The position numbers were made by a program, and so were the translations under genes. A stretch of 64,000 nucleotides of DNA from Aphelocoma coerulescens (lineage: Eukaryota > Chordata > Aves > Passeriformes > Corvidae). The notes below the pieces were generated by a model. That model saw nothing but the letters and a program-made list of their open reading frames with translations, was not told the DNA's origin and ran no database searches. The stretch covers positions 19,877,497 through 19,941,496 of the forward strand of contig NC_091016.1 in NCBI RefSeq assembly GCF_041296385.1. The letters are read 5' to 3'. Below are positions 14,001 to 25,119 of the stretch, in pieces; position 1 is the first letter of the stretch; each line of letters starts with the position of its first letter.

Positions 14001-17000
14001 GCCAACTGTATCCTCACACACAGTGAAATTTCCAGATGTGTGATCAGGAAACACTAGATAGGTAGTGCCACCAATAAAGAAGGGCGTATTTTTTGCATCT
14101 AGTTTAACAAAGGTACAGAAGTACTTACTCTGTAGACTTCTTTGGTCTCCAAGTCCCACAGTTTTATAGTTCTACCAGCTGATAGCAGCATTTTTCCATC
14201 TGGACTGATGCATAGACAGGTGACACTGCTAGTGTCGCCTTTCCACTTGCTAGAATTGGAATGGAGAGTTTTTAGACAAAAGGAGAAACAGAAATAGAAA
14301 AAACAGTATTCATTAGAATAATATCAAAACCACCATGATGGAAAATTTAAGGCAAAATTTAAAAACCAGTAATACAAGTAGTCAAAGAAGAGGTCAAAGC
14401 TATTCTGCTTCTGCGCTTTGCCTTCAAATTAGTTTACAACAAAACCACAACTCAAAAATATAAAGCCATTCAATACTGAACTGTTGACTTCTTTTTTGAC
14501 ATTTGCTTGTTCTGAATTCTTTTCAAAGTTTTCTACTTCTGAAAATAGGGCAAGAAGAGCCATACCATTTTCAAGACTTCTCTATTCAGCAACCCGTTCA
14601 GAAAGGCCTTCTCAACACTCAAAAATGTGTTCAGAGTTTCAAAGCCCATTCAGTTACTGGCCCTCCTCCCAAGTCTCTGAATGTACTGACAATAATAAAC
14701 TTCACCTCAATGGTCTATGGTTCAAAGCACTACTTAAAAACACACACACACAAAAAAAAAAAAAAAAGGAAAAGGAAAAAGGAAAAAAAAAATAAAGATG
14801 CTGTCATGAAAAGCCTGAATGTACTTTGAAGGAATATTGACACTGTGTTTCTCATGGGACAAAATTGCAAGGAAAGCATTAACACAAACCCTTTACACTT
14901 AGGAGGTAGACTGCAACACACCACGTTTTGAGTGTAAACCGCCTTTCTGGAAATACTTCCAAGTAAATTCCACATGCCCAAGCAACATCTCTCCTGCTTT
15001 CTAAAACAGAGATCATTTACTGTATCACTTTTGATAGAAGCTGAAAATTTTACAGCCTACAAACCTGAAAAACAACATTGCACCTCACGGAGAGTATGGC
15101 AAGATTTTTTATACTCTTCCAAAGACAAGGTCATGACTAATAATTTAATAACGTAAACCAAGAAGGTATTTTTAAATGCACTAAAGAGACAAGTCTAAAC
15201 TAAACTGCAGTATATGAAGCACAGCAAAAATCCTTCGGTCTTCACCTTGGATACTCTTTAACTTTTACAGGAAAGAGTTTTAAACAGGATCTCAGAAAGG
15301 ACAAGTCCAGAATGCCTCTAAATAGTCAAGAGTATTTAAGATGTGAAAAAACTAGAGAGAGACAAGAAGTCATCCAGAATGTTTCAGTCTACCTCTCTAC
15401 AATACTTTGTCTTGCCTCTTCAGAGACTCTCTTCCCCAACAGCTTGTCCCTCTGACAGAGGTTTCATGTGTGCTGCACACACCTCCTGAAGTGGCCCTGT
15501 GGAGTACTCCTACAGTAGTTAAGAAAGTCAAACCTAAAGCTACATGGTTTCAATTCCCTTTCTACCAGTCCATACCTCTATAGAAACATGTCTAGAAGCC
15601 TGCAAAGCAAATTAAAAAAAAAATTTAATACCACTTCTCTAGGAGGAACCATCCAGATTTCCTCTGTGGGTTACACAAATATTAATTTCCAGGTCCTGAC
15701 AGGTGTTAAGGAATGAAGGCACTCTCACATGTACATTGGGTGTGAGCAATTATTGTGGATAATTTGTTCCTTCTGGTAGGTAAAATTTTAAGAGAACTGA
15801 TTTCTTCTACTCTTTCCAACTTGAATTACCTTAGGGGTGACTTGTAACATTACCACAGAAAATTTTCAGGTAAAAACCATGGTGTTACACTGCTCATATA
15901 CTTTCAATCTATACACTCTGGGAATGATTTTCTGTTGCCATCTTTAAAATGAAAGAACACAATGCCTCAGATTACATTCATAACCACATCCCCCTGACTC
16001 CATGGTCCCTGGTATGGGACAGGGGCAGAGGGAAACATCCAAGAAGTATGGCAGCAGAAACTCTCACTTTTCCTGCGAAAGCAGCATGGCTGGGACCCAT
16101 CTCCAGTACTTGTACATGAACACACATGCTATGGGATACAAACAGGGTGAATGAGATGTCCATGGGCAGCTTCAGAGCTTTGCTCTCACTGGGCTCACAG
16201 AACAGCAGTGGGATGGATGCCTTGCAAAACAAGGACCTTCAGGAAGGCACTTCAGCAAAGACATGCCAGGAAGGCAAAAAGAAGAGGGGTTTCTCCATAG
16301 AAAAGTGTACCATGAATGCATGGAACTTTCCTTTGAAACGGGAAAAGGGACAGAACTTATATATGCACAGAAGGAGAATACAGGAAACAACAGGGAAGGT
16401 TATACAATAAATCCACCTGGAAACTAATTCCAGGCACTAAAAGGTCAAAATTGTCTGGGCACAACCAGCATAGAATTACAAATGGCAAATCATGTCTAAC
16501 CAACCTGATTGCCTTCTTAATGAGACAACTGCCTTGGCTGATAAGGAGAGACATGTCTAAGTTGACTTCAGCAATGCTTTTGACAAGGTCTCACATAGTA
16601 TCCTTGCAGCCAAATTGGAGATAGATAGCCTGAATGGATGGTCTCTAAGGAGAGTAAGATCTGGCTGCATCACTGAGCTCCAACAGTTGTGATCACTGGT
16701 ATGAAGTCCAGCTGGTGGCCAGGTACTGGTGTTACTCCCTAAGGACATCCCAATACTGCTTCATATCCTCCTTAACTGCCCAGGTCTTTATTAATGATCT
16801 CAAAACAGGACACAATGCACACAAGTTCGTAGTCAATCCCAAATTAGGGAGAGCAGCTGATATCCTGGAGGACAGGGCTGCTACTCAGGGGCATCTCAGC
16901 AGGCCTGAGAAGAAACAGGCTGTCAGAATCTCAAAGCTTAAGAGGAAAATGTGAAGTCCTGCAGGTGAGATGGAAAAATTCCAGTACAGGTGGAGGACAA

Positions 17001-20000
17001 ATAGCTAGAAAGTAGCTTTGCAGAAAAGAGACCTGCAGTCCTCACAGTAAAGCTGAGCACGAGCAAGCAGGGAGTCCTTGTGGCAATGAGGTCAGCTGTG
17101 TATGAACTGCATTAGCCAGAGTGCTATCAGCAGGTCAAGGAATGTGACTACTCTGCTCGGTGCAACCCTTGAACCTGCACCCGAGCACTACGTTCAGTGG
17201 GACAGCACAACAAAGTCACTGAAAACATGGAATAAATCCAGTGGAGGGCCTTGAAGGCACCTTAGGCACTAGAGCACATAATGGAAGAGAGAAGGGTGAG
17301 GGAACTGGGAGTGGTCAATTCTAATAGGGCTAGAGGGAGATTTTACAGCCTTCTGCTACTTTACATAGGGTCTCAACATAATACAACCTAAGAATGCATC
17401 TCTCTCCTAGGGATACGAAAGTGGCTACTGATTATGGGCTGCTAGCAGTGCCCATGCCAACCTTAATAAAACCAAGAGTGCAGCAGTAATAACCCAACAC
17501 TGGGAAATGTCACAAGAAAAGAAACAGTATCAAGAGAAGGATCAGCGGGCCATCACACAGTAGGCTTTTATTGAGGAAATATAACCAGGATTGTTAATAG
17601 AAATCTTGGTTTCTTCTTTGAAGTTTAAAAACAATTTGACTTTATTACAAAAGAAAATAAATGCCTACACCAGACATTTTTTGACTCTGCACGAAGCTCA
17701 ATTTTGCTCAACAGTACTTTTAACAGTAGCAGCCTGCTCAGACAGCCAAGTGGAAGTGTCCCCACTGCACATCAGTAGCAAGCGAAACCAAACGGGTTAT
17801 CATCACAGCGAGGCCCTTTGAGCAAAGCTGGGTGCATGTAGCAGGCTTTACTGGAATGAGGTCTTCCAGTATCTGCTCAAGGATTTTTTTCTAGAATTTA
17901 GATTTTTCAGCATTTAGTGGGACTTCTAGTCTTTCAGTCTCACTAAAAGTTAGCATGGAGGGATCCAAACCCCTCTAAGAAGTTTCATCTAGCCTTTCCA
18001 ATACACAGAGGAAGATACCCAACTATGACAATTATGCTTTCATCCCTTAATAAAACCACTTCCAATCGCAGAAAAATAACAGCCAGCAGCCACTTTGCGG
18101 GCATGAAGCCTGGAAAGCAGAGCGCAGCATTTCCAAAACCTGCAAGGGAGAAAACACACAAAAGCAAGTGTGAAAAAATTCAATCAAAAAGCAGCACTAC
18201 TCACCACTTTACTTTGCAGGTCTGTGTGTTCCATTCCACGATGTGTTTGTCATCTGAACAGCTATACAAGCAGCAGTTGTCTTGATGCCATCTCACACAG
18301 TTTACTCTACTGTCGTGACCACCATCCTACAAAAGGTAACAGAGGGTCACCTCACTGGAGGTGTCTTGACAACTGAGTCTTCCCCACACCAAGAATGTCA
18401 ACAAGGTGCTCTTTCAAGAACTAAATTCCAATCACTGGCATCTTGAAGTGTGTGGTTTGAAAGAACATAAATATACAGTTATGCAAATTAAAGATATTTC
18501 ATATTTTGATACATAGAGTTAAGTATTTTGGCTTGGCTTACAGCCTAAACAAGAGGAAACATTGTCTACAGCTTCCTCACATGGGGAAGTAGAGGGGCAG
18601 GCACTGATCTCTTCTCTCTGGTGGACAGTGACAGAACCAAAGGGAATAGCAAGAAGTTGTGTTGGGAGAGGGGGAGTCAGGGTGGATATTAGGAAAAAGT
18701 TCTTCACCCATAGGGCACAGGCTCCCCAAGGAAGTGGTCACAGCCCCCAGCCTGCCAGAGTTCAAGACGCATGTGGACCATGCCCTCAGGCACATGGTGT
18801 GATTCCTGGGACTGTCCTGTGCAGGGCCATGTAGAAGCCTGGAACACAATCTAATGTGTGTGTCTCACTGACAGCCAGATAGCCATGGAACCAACCAAGA
18901 ACTGCTGGTAAGAACACACTGTGGGAAAGAACAGGATGTGGCTGGAGGAGGAGGCCATGCAAAGGTAGGACAGCACTTTCCTGGTCCATCCTTGTTCTGG
19001 CTCCTGGTCATCAGAACAACATAGCACACACAGCACAAGTGCAGGACTGACTCAAGAAGTGGGCCTGGACTGTTGACAAAAGGCACCCCCATCAGTGGGG
19101 GGATCAAGACCACCAAAGACCCCCAAAGCCCTCCAGCCCATTTCCAGAAAGGTCTAAAACAAACTGCACATGGTAACTAATTCACACAGAAAGTGAGAAA
19201 CTTTGCTCCAGGGTGGGCAGAACTTTTCTATAAAAAGGTACCTCCACAAAGCCTGAGTGACACCCCAGGACACTGGACACTCCATCAGCTGGTTTGATGT
19301 TGGAGCCAGGACTGGTGATTTTCTCCCTTTATACCTTTTTTTCTCTCTACCTTCTCTTTCACCCCTTATTCAAAACCCACCGCTGTGCATTTATAGTAGA
19401 AGACACCAATTTCCACACCAAGTGTATAATTTACTGATACAACTTTGTAGATTTTGTAGGGCCTGTGACTTTCGTCATTCATTCTTGACCACAAGCATCT
19501 ACACACCTGCATGTTCCCTTCAGTTTCAGGGTGGGATCCCACCAGAGAGGAGTTGGGCTTTGATGATCCCTTCCAACTGAGGATATTCTATGTTTCTATG
19601 ATTTTTTCTAGCACTTCAGAGTAAAAAAAATAAAACAAACAAAACCTGTCCTGTCTGCTATTTTTATACACACAGCCAACCAAGGCTCAAAAGTGTTGCA
19701 CAGCCACTCATATGGATTCGTGTTTCTTGTTATGTAACCCACAACTAAACTGGAGGTACTTGGGAGCTTGGAAAGGCAAAATGAAAGCCACTGTGTATCA
19801 TTCAAAAAAGATCATGTGCTGAGGAGCTCAAGAGCTTCCACAAGGGAGGTAAATTTACAGAAGAGTCCAATGGTGTGACACCTTCCCAAGCGTTGATGAG
19901 TTCTGCCCTTCTCTCCCACAATGCTGTGCAGGAACTGAGGGTATGACAGTCCCCCTGAGGATTTAACCCTCCAGTTAAATGCCAGTGAGGAATTTAATCA

Positions 20001-23000
20001 CTACTGTTTTCAGCCTAAACTGACTGAAACCGTCAGTGTTTGGTAGCATGTGAAGAAGAGTGCATTACTTACTAGCTTGCTCTGTAATTCTCCTTTTACT
20101 GTGCTGTACAACAAAATGCTACCAACTGCTGTACCAATAGCCAGGATATCTAACTGCTTGTCCACTTCTCCAACTTCAGACTTCCGTTTTTTCCTCTGGG
20201 GGCCATCCTGGAAAATCAAAAGAGAGAAATCGTGAAATAAATCAGTCTGACTGGCTTATCTCAGTGTTAAAGCAGATGGAAGAAAAACCTTAAGAGAAGT
20301 CTGAGACCCAGACAGCCAGGACAAACTCTGCTAAGACACAAAACAAGCACTGAAGTGTACAGAATCCTAGAAACTCATCTTGTACCTCCATGTACAAGGT
20401 AACAAACCTGCTATGAGTCACTTGGAAACACCTGGTGGAGACCATTTTGCTACCTTCCCAACCATATGCATGTGGGAAAAACACATTAAAGTTTTTAACA
20501 AAGTTCCTGTCCCAGAGGAAGAAGTAAAGATTAACATATTCAGAATATTTCATCCACAAAATGGAAATGCTTGACCATGATCAGTTTATTTTTTCTCAAA
20601 AGGTAATCAAAAGAGTCTTGCAAATCTGAAGCATTCATAATGCTTCTTAAAAGGAAAGTGCTACCCCATTCCACAGAAGAAAGTGACTTGGACACAAAGG
20701 AAAGTGCTTGCCCAAGTCCTGTTGCCTGCACCAGAGGTCCTCATATGATCAGGAAATTCAAAATTCTTCACTCTCTTGCTCTGCAAGTGCTATCAGCCAC
20801 TTCGAGGAGGGATTTCACTTTGTCTCCCTTAACCAAGAACTTGAGCATGCAGATCACTGGGAAGGGGAGAAGGAATTAAACTGGTTCTTAAACACGTGAA
20901 ACTAAAATCTAGAGGGCAGAAGAAGCCATTACATTTATTCTCACTGGGTTAATCACTAATTGCACACACACAAATAAAAAAAGAAAATAAAAAAACTGTC
21001 CAAGGACATGAAAAGAAATTTTAAAAAATCACTAATACTACTGATTAGTTTTTAAATTGGACTTTGGTAAGTCTCCTTACATTTGCTACATCCCAGCAAA
21101 GCATTCTCTCCAATTTAAAAATTACACACATCCTAATGCTTCCTCTACACAATAAATCTATTGCACTGACAAGCAGCCTGAAGAAGCCCAAGGAGACTGA
21201 TAAAATGTGAGCAACCAGCTCTGTTCAAGTTCCATGTGGTGTAGCTAATCTGTTTTACACCAGAAACGACGCAGTGAACACAAATAATTTCTACTCAGGT
21301 CCAGAAATATAATGATAATCAGTTGTGGTAGTTTTCACCACAACTAAGATATATAAGTTTGATAGTGAAGGATAAATACTTTGGTTCTTTGAAGCAGGAT
21401 TTCCTGTTCCTTCTATATTTAACAGAGATAACACCTTCTGCAAATAAAAGTGTTTTGGTTTAGGCCAAGAAATACCAAATTGTCATAAAGATAACTTTTA
21501 CATCAAAAGCTCTCCTGGAAAAAGCGATTACACTAGGGGTTTTTGCAAGTATTTTTTTAGGCTTTATCTTTCCTGGGAAAGAAAAGTATTTATAAAATAT
21601 TAAAAAAGAGATGCTGAGAAACCATCAGAGTCACAAAGCACAACCAAGTAAATCAAGCAGGTTCTAAGACCATATATGATGAAACACTAAACCAGTACAT
21701 TCTTGGCAGCAATGGCAACTAATTGAAACTGCTGTCTTTGTGAAGGCAAAGGCCACAGAGGGGAGATACAAGTACAATTCATGTGTTTTCTGGTACTCTT
21801 CCATCTCTTTATGTAGTTTTACTAATTACCCCCCACACCCCCGCTGCAAAGCAAAACCAAACTTAGCAACAGACTTTATTCTCTTTCCCTGAATAAATCT
21901 TTCAACTACATTTTTTTCACCCTCCATTTCAGTTTGCTATAGCAAATTTCCTTGGAACAACTCAAAGGCACAACAGAATTCCCACAAGTGCACAATTATG
22001 TCCAGGGTCAAGAGAAAGCAAGGGGCAGTGAAGATTTTTCTGTTTTTTTTTCCACATGCATTTCTCTACTGACCACCCCTTATCAGCAATATGAGTGGAG
22101 CACTTTGTCAGAAAGTTCTGCATGAAGAAACACCAGTGGAAAATTCAGACACCTGTTAATGTTTGAAATGATTTGAAAAACGCTCTAAGAACTTAAAAAA
22201 AAAAAATCAATTGAACTTCTCTACCCTGCATTAGATTCGTACACAGAGAGACTGACAACTGCACTTAACATCCAGGTGGGATGCACTTGTGGATCAGGGT
22301 CTTAAATAGAAAAGCACCCTGTTGTCATGGACAGGACAGAATAAGTATCAGCTTCCTTGTAATTTGATTTCTTTTTCAGATTTATTTGAACTCAAGCTTA
22401 TTTAGAAATCCTTCAACTTTACCTGAAAAAGGACAATGTTTTAATTAGGAGAGATGGTTAAAAGAAGTTACTTGAAAAGGAATGGTGCACACATTTTTCC
22501 ATAATCTTCTCCCTTGACTAGGTAAGCCACTGAGACTTTCTAAACAGAAATCTGCTGGTCACATGTGAAATAAAGCATTTGAACATTAAAATGCGGAGAA
22601 ATCGAAAGGTCTTGACAGTTGACAGTGACAGGGCAGTTGCAGCTTGTTAGGAAGAAAGTGGAAGAAGGTGTTTGAATGTTGGAGGTCCAGTCTTGCACAA
22701 GACACCACATGAAACAGGAGGTGATGAACACTGCACACAGGAAGCACGTGGGCAGGGAGCATCCCAGTAAAGCCACCCCTGCATCAGCAATTCCAGAGCC
22801 TGCAGCTCAAAACGTGATTTCTAATATTCCCTATAACACATGGCCTCCATTAACATGGCAGCAGTCCAAAACACACTGAGTTTAAGTGCAATTTGGCCAA
22901 ACACCATTTATAGCTATCTACTGGCAGAGTTCTACCCCTGAACACCAGATACTGGAACTGCCTAGACAGATGTCAACTCTCCAGGAACAAAAAAAAAAAA

Positions 23001-24923
23001 AAAAAACCAACCCAAAAAAAAAAACCCAACAAAAAACCCCACATTTAATAAAATGTTTTTGGCAGAACTATCACAGTTTTAGTTCTACAACTCAGTCTGA
23101 GGAAAAAACCACTGACTTATGAAGGGTTTATGGCACAATTATTCCAAGAAACAGTATGTTTCCCAGCTCCACTTTAAAATGTACCAGCTTGCAAGCAGGG
23201 GACAGGATTCAAACTACTCGAATAACTAGAAAGCACTGAGAGGTAGCTAAGTGCTGTCTGGTTAAGTCCATTTTCATATAACCTTAAACCAGGTTAAATT
23301 CAAAGACCTGTGGGGCTTAGGAGTGTGTCTCTAGAAAAGGTTATCTTAAAAAAAGTATTAAAAGCCTCTCAGAAACTAGTGCTTGACTTACAGCACCACA
23401 GCAGCGCAGTGTGTCAACTTTAGTTTTATTCCCCACAGGACAGATTAACCCCATTTTCACATGCCAGTTTCAGTGAATTTAAGAGCAAAGAACCCACACA
23501 GCTTTGCAACTAATGCAGGGATCCTTTCTACTTCAAAGTTACATGACAAAGGAACAGGTTTAGGCCCATCTAAAACTGACTTTCACTTCATTCTTCCAGT
23601 GCCCTAGGAGTTGTTAAAGTTCAGGGACTAAGCTGCTCAAATGTGCAAAACAAGACAACATCGCCCTACTTTGGGTTGATAATCTGTGTTTTAAGCATTT
23701 TGAAACAGCCTTAACAGCATTTCAAATACACTGAACTGCTGAAATACCGAAACGCACCTCAAAAAGCACCCCCTACTTCTCATGACAAAGGGGGTGGATT
23801 TCACATACTTTATCCAGGTTTTGCATTCTTTTTTCCTCATGAAATGGCATGTTCCAATTGAAGAAAATGGCATTACTTCAACATAAAGAGGATAAAAAGG
23901 TACCCCAGTATATGCTCAAGGTATTTTCAGGTTCGGTGTTGACGTGAGGTGAAGTCAACTAAAACTCGATCAAGGTGGAGAACATCCAAGAACTCCTGAT
24001 GGCATGCTGTGACTAAAACTACTGAATACCTTCTTGCAGGATTCCTGGACTCGGGAAGATGAATCACAGAGAGTGTAACAGCTTGCATGGAAGTACTTCC
24101 AAGGGTAAGGAATTGTGGAGAGACACTGCCTTTACCGTAAAGTGAACTAAGTGGGCGCACAGCAGCCGACCTGCTCTGCAGCATCACCTTTTCAATTAAG
24201 GCAAGACGTACCATCAAGTAACAAACATACCTCGCTCCTTCAAGGAAGGCTTCTTCCACGCAGATAATACGAGAGACAAATAGTTTTACACAGTCAGTGC
24301 TTCGGCCGAATTATTGTTCCAAAAAAACACAAAACAAAGCCTCCAGAGCCGCTTCCCCCACCAACACGTGCAATTTACCTTGCGCAGCGCAATCCTGGGA
24401 GGGGGAGCGGCTCCCCCCCGCCCCCCCCCCCCCCCTCCCGGGGCGAGACACACGTGGACATTTCCCACACCCCAGGATCACGAAAAGACAGGACGGGACG
24501 GCGCCCGAACCCCGCGGAGCCCACAGGACCCTAACCCCGCTCGCCGCGCCCCCGCTCCCCGGCCCGCCCGGCCACATGGCGCCAGGAGGGCGGGGTGAAG
24601 CCGAGCGGGCCGCGGCCACGCGTTACGGCTGCCCGGGTCGCCGCCATTCCCATCCCCATCCCACCCCTCGCCTGTATCCCCCCCCTCCCCCCCCCTACCC
24701 CGGCTCCCCGCTCCCTCCCCTCACGCACCTTACTGGGGGGCTGCCGCGCCCCCGCCGGGGCCCAGGCCAGGCATGTGCAGGCGGCGCTGAGGTGAGCGGA
24801 GGGCACGTACTCGTGCTGCAGGCGGCTGCCGGCCGTGTCCCACACGCGCAGCCGCCCGTCGGGCCCGGACACGGCGAAGAGGCGGCACCCGCGGGGGGAG
24901 AAGGCGCACGGAGGGGCCGCCAT
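2053..24923 (-). CDS. WDR43: WDR43 (UTP5-like), WD40 nucleolar U3 snoRNP / t-UTP subunit, complete, 18 coding exons
   Basis: Needed for pre-rRNA transcription and small-subunit processome assembly in the nucleolus (family knowledge). Coding exons, 5' to 3': 24923-24729, 20207-20073, 18326-18205, 14249-14129, 12963-12824, 12333-12231, 11194-11130, 10759-10588, 10085-9999, 8249-8118, 7664-7527, 6688-6602, 5378-5347 (32-nt microexon), 4540-4477, 3582-3469, 3025-2956, 2317-2262, 2172-2053. They sum to 1953 nt (650 aa plus stop), in frame across every GT-AG junction; human WDR43 is about 677 aa. WD40 repeats fill roughly residues 1-400 (for example DGRLRVWD in exon 1 and [11 protein letters not shown] in exon 4). 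Basic stretches RKKRK (exon 2) and KEKKKNKRK (exon 10) look like nuclear/nucleolar signals. A Utp12-type helical domain covers about 430-565, and the C-terminal ~60 residues are very acidic. The start was chosen as MAAPPC, the frame that continues the family N-terminus; an in-frame upstream ATG at 24974 is less likely. Assignment is firm. Confidence 0.96.
9160..9241 (-). ncRNA. SNORD53: Box C/D snoRNA in WDR43 intron 9 (SNORD53-like)
   Basis: Read on the minus strand: C box GTGATGA (9234-9228), D' box CTGA (9203-9200), C'-like GTGAAGA, and D box CTGA (9168-9165), closed by a CATGC/GCATG terminal stem. The element CTTGGCTGT directly precedes box D and GGTTTCGC lies upstream of D'. Both are complementary to adjacent parts of one 28S rRNA segment as I recall it (GCGAAACCACAGCCAAGG). 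By the D+5 rule the box D guide points to the C in ACAG-C-CAAG. In mammals WDR43 hosts SNORD53 and SNORD92, which agrees. The exact paralogue name is inferred. Confidence 0.88.
12634..12721 (-). ncRNA. SNORD92: Box C/D snoRNA in WDR43 intron 5 (SNORD92-like)
   Basis: On the minus strand: C box GTGATGA (12715-12709), GGTTTCG, D' box CTGA (12683-12680), C' GTGAAGA, and D box CTGA (12644-12641), with an ATGC/GCAT terminal stem. It carries the same CTTGGCTGT guide as its two sisters, but with two extra nucleotides (GT) before box D. By the D+5 rule this moves the predicted target two positions 5' in 28S rRNA, to the A in CCAC-A-GCC. The pairing of a SNORD92-type and a SNORD53-type guide two nucleotides apart fits what I recall of the human WDR43 snoRNAs. 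It lies about 300 nt upstream of exon 6. Confidence 0.88.
16440..17420 (+). mobile_element. Old, degraded CR1-like LINE fragment (RT C-terminal region)
   Basis: Located in WDR43 intron 3, antisense to the host. Scattered translated blocks match the CR1 reverse-transcriptase tail: [19 protein letters not shown] near 16562-16620 and an FINDL-like block near 16783. Later nucleotide blocks resemble the CR1 passage from 'gtggccagcagg' onward. Many stops and frameshifts show it is long dead. Boundaries are approximate. Confidence 0.6.
17732..17816 (-). ncRNA. SNORD53B: Box C/D snoRNA in WDR43 intron 3 (SNORD53-like)
   Basis: On the minus strand: C box GTGATGA (17806-17800), GGTTTCGC, D' box CTGA (17775-17772), a degenerate C' region, and D box CTGA (17741-17738) directly after ACTTGGCTGT. 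The GCCT/AGGC terminal stem is imperfect. Its guide-to-D spacing equals that of the intron 9 copy, so the predicted methylation target is the same C. The internal loop differs from both other copies. The symbol is inferred from the mammalian host-gene content and could be swapped with the intron 9 copy. Confidence 0.85.
18540..18829 (+). mobile_element. CR1 LINE 3' end, 5' part of an interrupted copy
   Basis: In WDR43 intron 2. It has typical CR1 3' sequence: GATCTCTTCTCTCTGGTGG, GTGGATATTAGGAAAAAGTT, TTCTTCACCC, GGCTCCCCAAGGAAGTGGTC and CTCAGGCACATGGTGTGATT, ending at CTGTGCAGGGCCA. The expected continuation (GGAGTTGG and onward) reappears only after about 720 bp. Confidence 0.78.
18830..19553 (+). 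mobile_element. Probable ERV solo LTR inserted in a CR1 copy
   Basis: Roughly 720 bp with TG near its start and CA near its end. It has a TATAAAA box at 19229-19235 followed by pyrimidine-rich sequence resembling U5 of avian ERV LTRs, including GGAGCCAGGACTGGTGATTT. It sits where a CR1 3' end is interrupted. I could not find a clear target-site duplication, so the edges are approximate. No internal viral genes are present. Confidence 0.55.
19554..19600 (+). mobile_element. CR1 LINE 3' terminus, continuation of the interrupted copy
   Basis: GGAGTTGGGCTTTGATGATC, CCTTCCAACTGAGGATATTC and a TATGTTTCTATGAT tail match the last ~50 bp of CR1, including its short 3' repeat. This completes the copy that begins at 18540. 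Confidence 0.7.
22989..23041 (+). repeat. A-rich low-complexity tract
   Basis: Long A runs with scattered C in WDR43 intron 1, possibly the remnant tail of a retrotransposed sequence. No source element was recognised. Confidence 0.6.
24413..24439 (+). repeat. Poly-C run (poly-G on the WDR43 coding strand)
   Basis: Nearly uninterrupted C run with one G, in WDR43 intron 1, about 290 nt after the exon 1 donor on the sense strand. The transcript would carry a long G run able to form a quadruplex. Such tracts are also prone to sequencing error. Confidence 0.8.
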
Positions 24924-25119
24924 GGCGCGCGCTCCCCGCGGCTCTGCCCGGCCCGCACCGCGCGGCGCATGCACCGCCCGCGTGCTCGCCCCGCGCGCCT
25001 GCGCCGCCCGCCCCGATGACGCCGTCCGGCGTCATCGGGGCGGGCGGCGCAGGCGCGCGGGGCGAGCGTTGGGGAGCGCGAGCCGCGCCCCCCTCCTTTT
25101 TCCCGCCTCCGGCTGCTCC
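24924..25119. promoter_or_regulatory. Bidirectional CpG-island promoter, WDR43 (-) / TRMT61B (+)
   Basis: Only 196 bp separate the two start codons, which face away from each other. The sequence is extremely GC- and CpG-rich with no TATA box. A GCGCATGC motif at about 24965 resembles an NRF1 site, as do the GCGCAGGCGC cores in the palindrome arms. Each arm also contains TGACG, a CRE half-site. The factor assignments are inferred from motif shape. Both products act in RNA biogenesis, so co-regulation is plausible. Confidence 0.85.
24984..25067. repeat. Perfect 41-bp inverted repeat with 2-nt centre in the shared promoter
   Basis: The left arm 24984-25024 is the exact reverse complement of the right arm 25027-25067; the centre is TC (25025-25026). 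Symmetry breaks immediately outside the arms. It could be a real symmetric promoter element, a recent inverted duplication, or a fold-back artefact from library preparation or assembly. Confidence 0.92.

Noticed and set aside
14744..14795. Lysine-rich ORF tails
   Set aside because: They are translations of an A-rich simple repeat in WDR43 intron 3.
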